Positions 1 to 5,117 of a stretch of 5,579 nt of DNA are shown piece after piece (within the stretch, counting starts at the first letter, position 1; the number at the start of each line of letters is the position of its first letter). Source of the DNA: Luminiphilus sp. (GTDB taxonomy: Bacteria > Pseudomonadota > Gammaproteobacteria > Pseudomonadales > Halieaceae). The position numbers and the translations under genes were made by a program. A model generated the notes under the pieces. It searched no databases, had not been told where the DNA came from, and saw nothing but the letters and a program-made list of their open reading frames with translations. The stretch covers positions 1-5,579 of the forward strand of contig JAKMEU010000278.1 in the NCBI GenBank assembly GCA_022425845.1. The letters are read 5' to 3'.

Positions 1-56
1 GTGTAGGGAGCGTCGATGAGATCTCCGCAGAGATAAAAAAACTGTTGCTAAGTTAA
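1..56 (+). CDS. C-terminal tail of an upstream gene, possibly adenylate kinase
   Basis: In the frame whose first full codon begins at base 3, the window opens with 17 sense codons, reading VGSVDEISAEIKKLLLS, followed by TAA at 54-56. The stretch resembles the end of a gammaproteobacterial adenylate kinase, where a G-V-G-S-V-[ED]-[ED]-I segment leads into the final amphipathic helix. Adenylate kinase converts AMP and ATP to two ADP in the cytoplasm. Context gives modest support: I recall adk lying next to tsaB in Pseudomonas, and tsaB lies about 1.2 kb downstream here. Seventeen residues are too few for a firm call. The tail could belong to another protein with a C-terminal helix, or be a chance open frame. 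The other two forward frames stop within the first 20 bases, so this is the only forward frame that stays open for any length. Confidence 0.45.
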   Translation, partial: VGSVDEISAEIKKLLLS

Positions 57-76
57 GTTTTTTAGCTTGGCAAAGC

Positions 77-105
77 TTGTCATTAAAAATAAACATTGTT
101 AGGTT
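77..105 (+). promoter_or_regulatory. Weak candidate sigma-70 promoter for the histone-like gene
   Basis: TTGTCA at 77-82 matches five of six bases of the -35 consensus. After a 17-base spacer, TAGGTT at 100-105 matches only three of six -10 bases, though it is preceded by a TGn extended -10 motif at 97-99. An overlapping alternative is TTGGCA at 67-72 with TAAACA at 90-95. The region is AT-rich and sits between the upstream stop codon and the ribosome binding site at 132-135, so a promoter is expected here. The exact boxes are uncertain. Confidence 0.28.
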
Positions 106-141
106 GCATCGGTAACATCCACAACAACGCTGGAGATTGGA

Positions 142-531
142 ATGGCAGCAGCAAAGAAGGCATCCGCTAAGAAAAAAACAGCCGCTAAAAAGGCACCCGC
201 CAAGAAAAAAGCAGTAGCTAAAAAAGCACCGCCCAAGAAGGCGCCAGCTAAGAAAGCGCCCGCGAAAAAGAAAGCAGTAGCCAAGAAGAAGGCACCTGCC
301 AAGAAGAAGGCACCTGCCAAGAAAAAGGCAGCAGCCAAAAAGGCACCCGCCAAGAAAAAAGCAGTAGCCAAGAAGAAGGCACCTGCCAAGAAAAAGGCGC
401 CTGCCAAGAAGAAGGCTCCTGCCAAGAAAAAAGCGGCAGCTAAAAAGGCACCTGCCAAGAAAAAAGCGGTAGCCAAGAAGAAGGCACCCGCAAAGAAAAA
501 GGCAGCTGCCAAGAAAGCAAAGAAGAAGTAG
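142..531 (+). CDS. Histone H1-like Lys/Ala/Pro-rich repeat protein (AlgP-type)
   Basis: The 129-residue product uses only seven amino acid types (M, A, K, P, V, S, T). About 61 residues are lysine, about 48 alanine and 13 proline; there is no acidic, aromatic or arginine residue. It is built of AAKK, APAKKK and AVAKKK units from end to end and ends in AKKAKKK, with no globular domain, signal peptide or membrane segment. This composition is typical of bacterial histone H1-like proteins and of the C-terminal region of Pseudomonas AlgP, which bind DNA without strong sequence preference and compact the nucleoid; DNA binding here is inferred from that family. It is shorter than AlgP and lacks an AlgP-like non-repetitive N-terminal part. 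The ATG at 142 has GGAG at 132-135, six bases upstream. A strong terminator follows, so it is probably transcribed separately. The opposite strand is open by composition only. The gene is certain; its role is likely but general. Confidence 0.88.
   Translation: MAAAKKASAKKKTAAKKAPAKKKAVAKKAPPKKAPAKKAPAKKKAVAKKKAPAKKKAPAKKKAAAKKAPAKKKAVAKKKAPAKKKAPAKKKAPAKKKAAAKKAPAKKKAVAKKKAPAKKKAAAKKAKKK
328..501 (+). repeat. Two long repeat copies, 105-base period, inside the histone-like gene
   Basis: Bases 328-396 and 433-501 encode the same 23 residues (63-85 and 98-120: AAAKKAPAKKKAVAKKK followed by APAKKK). They are separated by two APAKKK units. Aligned codon by codon, the 69-base copies differ at six positions, all synonymous third-codon changes. 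A shorter, diverged relative of the unit begins near residue 13. The whole gene (142-531) is a tandem array of 12-18-base units, so this is a higher-order duplication inside a low-complexity coding repeat. Confidence 0.85.
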
Positions 532-547
532 TTCCAGCGACGTAAAG

Positions 548-572
548 AAGCCGGCGAGAGCCGGCTTTTTTT
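548..572 (+). terminator. Rho-independent terminator after the histone-like gene
   Basis: AAGCCGGC (548-555) pairs perfectly with GCCGGCTT (560-567) around a GAGA loop. The right arm runs into an unbroken T tract, seven T in all at 566-572. It begins 16 bases after the TAG of the histone-like gene. On the opposite strand the hairpin is followed only by a mildly T-rich CTTCTTTACG, so bidirectional action for the convergent mobA-like gene is possible but weaker. Confidence 0.93.
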
Positions 573-590
573 CAACGCGGAATTTCTTTC

Positions 591-607
591 CCCTGATTCA
601 ATCAGGG
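591..607 (-). other. Small hairpin just downstream of the mobA-like gene
   Basis: CCCTGAT (591-597) and ATCAGGG (601-607) form a perfect seven-base stem with a three-base loop, six bases beyond the stop codon of the mobA-like gene on the - strand. Read in that direction it is followed by GAAAGAAATT rather than a T tract, so it is not a classical intrinsic terminator. It could stabilise the mRNA 3' end or act together with the hairpin at 548-567. Confidence 0.45.
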
Positions 608-613
608 CATGCC

Positions 614-1195
614 TTAGTCACTCTGTAATTTGCTAATGGTGTCGACATCGTCGCCAATCGACGGGATCTCCACCACTTTGAAGCCAAGGTCATCGAAAAG
701 CACCTGTAAAGACCGGTGTCCCTGTCTCAAGGCCTCCTCCAGTACTACTCCGGCGTCACGCCTCAACACGCCGCAGGGCGTGTGGCGCCCGCCATCCGAG
801 GCGAAGACCCCCATATCATCTGCGCCCATCGCTTCGGTAAGGCGATCCAGCCACTCGTGAGGCAGTGTTTTTTGATCACAGGGCAGCACAGCGAGAAATT
901 CAGTTTCAGTGGCGCCCAGTAAGTTTGTGATGCCCCACAAGGGACCCTCGTCGCTTCGGCTGTCAGAAAAAACCCTGTCTGCGAACATGGAGTAGAACCA
1001 ATGGTTCTCGCGGCAGCATGCAATGGTTTCTGCAAATTCGTTGCTGCCTTCAGTAAGCATTTTTTCTATTAGCGTTCGGCCGCCAGTTACCAGGAGGCCT
1101 TTGTCTCTCCGTCCGGCTCGGCGTCCCGACCCGCCGGCTAGAATTCCCAATGTGAACTCTGAACGGTGCAAGAAGGTAGTTGTCTGTGGGATCAT
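614..1195 (-). CDS. mobA: MobA-like molybdenum cofactor guanylyltransferase
   Basis: The 193-residue product has the fold signature of MobA-type nucleotidyltransferases, which join GMP from GTP to molybdopterin to make the guanine dinucleotide cofactor in the cytoplasm. The N-terminal nucleotide-binding loop is LAGGSGRRAGRRDKG (residues 19-33), matching the family pattern LAGGxxxRMGGxDKG with R-A-G-R in place of R-M-G-G; the lysine is K32. GPLWGI (84-89) corresponds to the GPLAGI motif and LPCD (104-107) to the metal-binding PCD segment. DDVDTISKL near the C-terminus occupies the place of the usual N-[IV]-[ND]-[TS]-P-E-[DE]-L. Length is close to E. coli MobA (about 194). The ATG at 1195 has GGGAG nine bases upstream. 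No other molybdenum-cofactor gene is present, so the substrate is not confirmed by context; a CMP-transferring MocA-like enzyme or another sugar-type nucleotidyltransferase is the main alternative. It is convergent with the histone-like gene and divergent from tsaB. Confidence 0.8.
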   Translation of the reverse strand: MIPQTTTFLHRSEFTLGILAGGSGRRAGRRDKGLLVTGGRTLIEKMLTEGSNEFAETIACCRENHWFYSMFADRVFSDSRSDEGPLWGITNLLGATETEFLAVLPCDQKTLPHEWLDRLTEAMGADDMGVFASDGGRHTPCGVLRRDAGVVLEEALRQGHRSLQVLFDDLGFKVVEIPSIGDDVDTISKLQSD

Positions 1196-1204
1196 TCACC
1201 AATT

Positions 1205-1209
1205 CTCCC
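1205..1209 (-). promoter_or_regulatory. Ribosome binding site of the mobA-like gene
   Basis: On the - strand GGGAG lies nine bases upstream of the ATG at 1195-1193. It supports that start even though about 18 residues precede the conserved LAGG loop. Confidence 0.6.
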
Positions 1210-1230
1210 ACGGATACTTTGCCGTTTTCC

Positions 1231-1941
1231 ATGCCGGCCCTTCTCGCAATTGACACGTCCACCGATGACTGCTCACTGGCCTGTGTGATGGGCGAGTATC
1301 GGCAGGAATTCACCCAGCGGCTGCCCCGTGCCCATAACCGGCATGTTCTCGCGATGTTGGCTGAGCTAATGGATGGGCGTCCCCTGGAAAATCTTGACGG
1401 TATCGTTTGTGGTATTGGGCCGGGATCTTTCACCGGGTTGCGGGTTGCGGCTGGCGTAGCCCAGGGGCTGGCGTGGGCACTGGAATTGCCGGTGATTCCA
1501 TTCTGCTCGCTGACGTCTCAGGCACAGGCTTCCCAGACGGCAGGATCGAATGAACAGGATTACCTGTTGAGTGTTATCGAAGCGCAGGGAGACTTCGTGT
1601 ATTGGCGTTTGTTTCATCGTGATGGAAAGCACTTGCAGCCAGCGACCCAACCGCTGTTAGACCGGGCCGATGCGGTCTCGGCTAAGCTATCTCGCGATGT
1701 CCCGGGCTCTTTGTGCGTTGTGGGGGCATCGGCTGACTCACTTGCCGCGGCGATCGCTGCAGACAGTCATCAGGCCATAAAAATTGACGCGGGTATGCGG
1801 CCCAATGCAGCGGACATGATCGCCTGTGTCGAGACTGACAGAGCCGGTTATCCAGCGGTCTCCCCTGAATTGCTCCAACCCATCTATATCCAGAATGACA
1901 TAGGCTGGAAAAAAGTGTCGGAGCAACCTCGCCGTGCTTGA
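1231..1941 (+). CDS. tsaB: tRNA threonylcarbamoyladenosine biosynthesis protein TsaB
   Basis: TsaB (formerly YeaZ) is the scaffold partner of TsaD and TsaE in making the N6-threonylcarbamoyl modification of A37 in ANN-decoding tRNAs; it is cytoplasmic. From the ATG at 1231 the product has 236 residues (E. coli TsaB 231). The N-terminus LLAIDTSTDDCSLA (4-17) is the ASKHA-fold phosphate-1 strand. RAHNRHVL (33-40) is the histidine segment, GIGPGSFTGLR (61-71) is the hallmark motif, and a C-terminal QPIYIQNDIGWKK matches the E. coli P-V-Y-L-R-N-x-V-A-W-K-K end. The frame is open upstream to a TTG at 1180 and a GTG at 1186, but the added residues (SVGSFTNSPTDT...) resemble nothing in the family, and ATG 1231 puts LLAIDTS where TsaB proteins begin. 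ATG 1231 lacks a good Shine-Dalgarno sequence. It is first in the + strand run, and its last eight bases overlap uppP. Confidence 0.95.
   Translation: MPALLAIDTSTDDCSLACVMGEYRQEFTQRLPRAHNRHVLAMLAELMDGRPLENLDGIVCGIGPGSFTGLRVAAGVAQGLAWALELPVIPFCSLTSQAQASQTAGSNEQDYLLSVIEAQGDFVYWRLFHRDGKHLQPATQPLLDRADAVSAKLSRDVPGSLCVVGASADSLAAAIAADSHQAIKIDAGMRPNAADMIACVETDRAGYPAVSPELLQPIYIQNDIGWKKVSEQPRRA
1919..1923 (+). promoter_or_regulatory. Ribosome binding site of uppP, inside tsaB
   Basis: CGGAG ends ten bases before the GTG start of uppP and lies within the last codons of tsaB. It supports the GTG at 1934 as the start and fits reinitiation by ribosomes finishing tsaB. Confidence 0.55.
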
Positions 1942-2740
1942 CTGGATACAGCTTGTTTTCCTCGCCCTGATTCAGGGACTCAGTGAGTTCCTGCCCATAT
2001 CGAGCTCTGCTCATCTCGTGTTGCCCGGCCAGCTGTTGGGCTGGCGGGATCAAGGTTTGTTATTTGACGTGGCAGTACATGGCGGAACCCTGGGGGCGGT
2101 TTTGCTCTACTTCCGCGCTGACATTGTTCAACTAATTCAGGGGCTAATCCCCGCCCGTATGACCGACTCCTGGGTGGATGCGGAAATCTGGAAGTTCGCT
2201 GTGGCGACGCTTCCAGTCGTCATCGCAGGGCTGTTACTGAGTGATTTGATCGAGACCCGGTTGAGGGGGTTGGCTGTGATCGCCACGACGACGCTGGTTT
2301 TTGGCTTGCTGCTGGGCTGGGCGGCCTGGAAATCCCGCAGCAATGATTCAAGTGAGCTCCAGCAGGTCACATGGCGGGACGCGATCGTGATAGGCCTCTT
2401 TCAGGTGGTGGCGCTTGTACCCGGCGTGTCGCGCTCCGGAATTACACTGACGGCGGCCATGCTGCTGGGATATAACAGCGCAACGGCGGCCCGCTTTTCT
2501 TTTCTACTGTCCATTCCCGTGATTCTGGGGGCAATAACGTTTATGTCTGCAGAGTGGTTTGGTGGTGCAATCCCATCGGTCCCTGCATCCCAGTTATTGC
2601 TGGCGATGCTCATTTCAGGTGTCAGCGCCTACGCCACCATCGCCATTTTTCTCGATCTTCTGCAGCGCGTGGGTCTCATGCCTTTTGTGTTGTATCGCCT
2701 GATACTGGGCTCTGCTTTGGTGTTGTTTCTTATTTTTTGA
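1934..2740 (+). CDS. uppP: Undecaprenyl-diphosphatase UppP (BacA family)
   Basis: This inner-membrane enzyme removes one phosphate from undecaprenyl diphosphate, regenerating the lipid carrier for peptidoglycan and other envelope polymers; high dosage gives bacitracin resistance. The 268-residue product matches the family length (E. coli 273) and is hydrophobic throughout, with about eight membrane segments. The first catalytic motif is QGLSEFLPISSSAH (14-27), of the (E/Q)xxxE type. Q14 stands where E. coli has E17, while E18, S24 and H27 correspond to E21, S27 and H30. The second motif is PGVSRSGIT (163-171), with R167 matching the catalytic E. coli R174. The start is GTG at 1934, since W-I-Q-L-V-F-L-A-L-I-Q-G-L-S-E-F aligns with the family N-terminus only from here. 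It overlaps the tsaB 3' end by eight bases, which suggests translational coupling. Confidence 0.97.
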   Translation: MLDWIQLVFLALIQGLSEFLPISSSAHLVLPGQLLGWRDQGLLFDVAVHGGTLGAVLLYFRADIVQLIQGLIPARMTDSWVDAEIWKFAVATLPVVIAGLLLSDLIETRLRGLAVIATTTLVFGLLLGWAAWKSRSNDSSELQQVTWRDAIVIGLFQVVALVPGVSRSGITLTAAMLLGYNSATAARFSFLLSIPVILGAITFMSAEWFGGAIPSVPASQLLLAMLISGVSAYATIAIFLDLLQRVGLMPFVLYRLILGSALVLFLIF

Positions 2741-2748
2741 TGATGTGT

Positions 2749-2755
2749 GGAGAGG
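2749..2755 (+). promoter_or_regulatory. Ribosome binding site fixing the M18 aminopeptidase start
   Basis: GGAGAGG lies between the uppP stop and the ATG at 2759, with GGAG six bases from that ATG. A GTG at 2747 is in the same frame but overlaps this site, so it cannot use it. The site therefore decides for ATG 2759. Confidence 0.75.
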
Positions 2756-2758
2756 TTT

Positions 2759-4048
2759 ATGTCCCAACACTGCGATGATTTGATGACGTTCCTGAATGAG
2801 TCGTCTTCACCCTTTCACGCTGTTTCCGCACTGGCGGCCAGGCTTCAGAAAGCGGGTTTTACCCAGATCAAGCAATTGGATGATGTCGTACTCAGCCCCG
2901 GATCTGGTTATTTCGTCACTGCGAATGACAGCTCAATCATTGCCTTTCGTGCCGGGCATGGCCAGCCCACAGACGGGCTGAGAATTATTGGTGCCCACAC
3001 AGACAGCCCTAACCTTTCTGTGAAACCCAATCCGGTAAAAAAGCGATCGGGCGTGGTACAGCTGGCTGTCGACGTCTATGGCGGTGCCCTGCTCAACCCC
3101 TGGTTTGATCGTGATCTGTCTCTGGCGGGCAGGGTGTCGTTTGTCGATCAGTCGGGGCAGCTGGCATCCCGACTGATTGATTTTCGACGGCCTATTGCCA
3201 TTATCCCCAGCCTCGCCATCCATCTAGATCGAGACGCCAACAAAAATCGCAGTATCAACCCCCAAACCGATATATTGCCCATCCTGGCCGGGTTGTCGGA
3301 AGACGACGCCACTGATTTCGACTTGTCCGCTTTACTCTCCGATCAGATCAGCAGTGAATACGAAGATTGCAGTGATGTGCGCGTGCTTGATTTCGAACTG
3401 TCACTCTACGATTGTCAGGATGCCAGTCTGGTGGGTTTGGACAATTCGTTTCTCGCATCCGCACGACTGGACAACTTGCTGAGTTGCCATGCCGGGCTGC
3501 AGGCGCTGCTGGCGGCGTCCGATGCGCACTGGTCGTTACTTGTCTGCAATGACCATGAGGAAGTCGGGAGCGCGAGCTCGGTGGGTGCCCAGGGTCCCAT
3601 GCTGACAGATGTGCTGGAGTTCATTGCCGGCTCGGCTGCCGCAAGCCGAAAGTTACGCGACCAATCCACCCTGTTATCGGTCGACAATGCCCATGCAGTG
3701 CATCCCAATTTCAGTGATCGTCATGATGAATCGCATGGGCCTATTCTGAATCGCGGGCCGGTGGTAAAGATCAACCGCAACCAACGTTACGCCACGTCGG
3801 GGGAGGGCTCAGCATTGATGCGGCTCCTCGCAGAGCGTACCGGCGTACCCCTGCAGCACTTTGTAGTGCGCACCGATTTGGGGTGCGGTAGTACTATTGG
3901 CCCTATTACTGCGGCTGAGACCGGCATTCGCACGATCGATTTGGGGCTGCCTACCCTCGCCATGCATTCTATCCGTGAATTGGCGGGGTGCGCGGATGTC
4001 GAATATCTCGATCGTTTGCTCACAGCATTTTACAATCGCGTCGCCTGA
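2759..4048 (+). CDS. apeB: M18 family aminopeptidase (aspartyl aminopeptidase type, ApeB)
   Basis: M18 enzymes are cytoplasmic di-metal aminopeptidases that release N-terminal residues, often Asp or Glu, from peptides; bacterial members are assigned to general peptide turnover. From ATG 2759 the product is 429 residues, the length I recall for Pseudomonas ApeB. Family motifs appear in order: SPFHAV near residue 17, GAHTDSPNL (78-86, with H80 and D82), AIHLDR (153-158), SARLDN (235-240, metal aspartate D238), NDHEEVGS (264-271, E267 and E268 as catalytic and metal glutamates), SVDNAHAVHPN (307-317) and LPTLAMHSIRE (397-407, C-terminal metal histidine H403). All expected metal-site residues are present, so it should be active. 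No signal peptide or membrane segment is seen. It begins 18 bases after uppP and is followed by trpS 20 bases later, so it is probably cotranscribed with them. Substrate preference cannot be told from sequence. Confidence 0.95.
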   Translation: MSQHCDDLMTFLNESSSPFHAVSALAARLQKAGFTQIKQLDDVVLSPGSGYFVTANDSSIIAFRAGHGQPTDGLRIIGAHTDSPNLSVKPNPVKKRSGVVQLAVDVYGGALLNPWFDRDLSLAGRVSFVDQSGQLASRLIDFRRPIAIIPSLAIHLDRDANKNRSINPQTDILPILAGLSEDDATDFDLSALLSDQISSEYEDCSDVRVLDFELSLYDCQDASLVGLDNSFLASARLDNLLSCHAGLQALLAASDAHWSLLVCNDHEEVGSASSVGAQGPMLTDVLEFIAGSAAASRKLRDQSTLLSVDNAHAVHPNFSDRHDESHGPILNRGPVVKINRNQRYATSGEGSALMRLLAERTGVPLQHFVVRTDLGCGSTIGPITAAETGIRTIDLGLPTLAMHSIRELAGCADVEYLDRLLTAFYNRVA

Positions 4049-4057
4049 CGCCGTTCT

Positions 4058-4061
4058 GGAG
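4058..4061 (+). promoter_or_regulatory. Ribosome binding site fixing the trpS start
   Basis: GGAG lies seven bases before the ATG at 4069, in the 20-base gap after the aminopeptidase gene. It rules in ATG 4069 over the in-frame GTG at 3988, which lies deep inside the aminopeptidase gene. Confidence 0.7.
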
Positions 4062-4068
4062 AAATGAC

Positions 4069-5076
4069 ATGACCAATAAAAGGGTGCTCACAGGCATCAC
4101 CACGTCTGGAACTCCCCACTTGGGCAACTATGTCGGGGCTATTCGTCCTGCAGTCGCGGCTTCTCTTGATGCGGATGTCGATGCTTACCTGTTTCTCGCT
4201 GACTACCATGCGTTGATAAAATGCCAGGACCCTGAACAGGTTGCGCAGTCCAGCCTGGAAATTGCAGCGACGTGGCTGGCTTCAGGCCTGAATCCGGAGC
4301 GCGCACATTTTTATCGGCAGTCGGATATTCCAGAGGTCACTGAGCTCTCCTGGATACTGACCTGCAACGCGGCCAAGGGCCTGATGAACAGAGCCCACGC
4401 CTATAAGGCGGCGGTGCAGGCCAATAATGAAGGGGGGGAAGACCCTGATTTCGGTATCACCATGGGATTATTTTCCTATCCTGTCCTGATGGCGGCAGAC
4501 ATTCTTATTTTTAATGCCCATGACGTTCCGGTGGGGCGTGACCAAATCCAACACGTGGAAATGGCGCGGGACATCGCGCAGCGCTTTAATCATAATTTCT
4601 CTGAGGTTTTCACCCTGCCGCAGGCGGTAGTGGGGGAGCATGTGGCGGTATTACAGGGCCTCGATGGGCGAAAAATGAGTAAAAGCTATGGCAATACGAT
4701 TCCGCTTTTCGGCACGCCAAAACAACTTCAAAAAAGCATTAACAAGATAAAGACCAACCTGCTCGAGCCGGGCGAGCCCAAAAATCCTGACGACGCTACG
4801 GTCTTTCAAATATGGGCTGCGTTTGCCTCTGACAGCGAGCGGGAGCGTATGCGCGGCGACTTTCTCGCGGGTATTGGTTGGGGAGAGGCCAAGAAGCAGC
4901 TGTTTGAATTGGTTAATGTCGAGTTGGCTGAACCGAGAGAGCGCTATATGGAACTTATGGCGAGCCCTGCCCGGGTTGAGGAGGTTCTGCAGGCAGGCGC
5001 TGAGCGGCTTCGTCCCCAGAGTAAGGCTTTGTTGGAGCGGGTACGCGATGCCGTGGGTTTGCGCAGGTACGCCTGA
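4069..5076 (+). CDS. trpS: Tryptophan--tRNA ligase (tryptophanyl-tRNA synthetase)
   Basis: This class I cytoplasmic enzyme charges tRNA-Trp with tryptophan using ATP. The product is 335 residues from ATG 4069 (E. coli 334). RVLTGITTSGTPHLGNYVGA near the N-terminus contains the HIGH-type ATP signature as PHLGN (16-20). LFLADYHAL (41-49), MAADIL (141-146, part of the tryptophan pocket), VGRDQIQHVE (155-164) and the KMSKS loop, exactly KMSKS at 202-206, follow in the order expected. The segment after KMSKS (KIKTNLLEPGEPKNPDDATVF, about 226-246) is the proteobacterial variant with an E-P-K-[DN]-P element before the C-terminal helical domain. The Shine-Dalgarno GGAG is seven bases upstream of the start. 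It sits 20 bases after apeB and 41 bases before purC, so it probably shares their transcript. No Trp-rich leader peptide or T-box is visible upstream, as expected for a gene inside an operon. Confidence 0.97.
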   Translation: MTNKRVLTGITTSGTPHLGNYVGAIRPAVAASLDADVDAYLFLADYHALIKCQDPEQVAQSSLEIAATWLASGLNPERAHFYRQSDIPEVTELSWILTCNAAKGLMNRAHAYKAAVQANNEGGEDPDFGITMGLFSYPVLMAADILIFNAHDVPVGRDQIQHVEMARDIAQRFNHNFSEVFTLPQAVVGEHVAVLQGLDGRKMSKSYGNTIPLFGTPKQLQKSINKIKTNLLEPGEPKNPDDATVFQIWAAFASDSERERMRGDFLAGIGWGEAKKQLFELVNVELAEPRERYMELMASPARVEEVLQAGAERLRPQSKALLERVRDAVGLRRYA

Positions 5077-5117
5077 GTGACGCCAAACCATAGCAGCGTG
5101 CCTCGGGGGCGCAGTCA

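Noticed and set aside
64..77. Inverted repeat AGCTT/AAGCT as a terminator for the upstream gene
   Set aside because: The stem is only five AT-rich pairs and no T tract follows.
99..575. Long - strand frame rich in AFFLAGAFF repeats opposite the histone-like gene
   Set aside because: It is the mirror of the Lys/Ala codon array: AAG/AAA read backwards gives Phe and Leu. It has no family resemblance and spans the terminator.
1139..1144. TAGAAT as a -10 box for tsaB inside mobA
   Set aside because: It matches five of six -10 bases, but nothing like a -35 box or extended -10 TG lies at the right distance.
1180..1230. TTG start at 1180 for tsaB
   Set aside because: It would add 17 residues not seen in TsaB proteins, and AAGG ends only three bases upstream of it. 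ATG 1231 aligns with the family N-terminus.
1050..1433. - strand open frame across the mobA/tsaB junction
   Set aside because: It overlaps two recognisable genes in other frames, has no domain, and its sequence is a frame shadow.
2747..2758. GTG start four codons upstream for the M18 aminopeptidase
   Set aside because: It overlaps the Shine-Dalgarno GGAGAGG that serves ATG 2759, and the 429-residue product from ATG matches the expected family length.
3988..4068. 27-residue N-terminal extension of TrpS from GTG 3988
   Set aside because: The extension lies inside the aminopeptidase gene and does not resemble TrpS; ATG 4069 has a good ribosome site.
5077..5117. Possible hairpin terminator between trpS and purC
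   Set aside because: The GC-rich stretch forms only an imperfect short stem and has no T tract.
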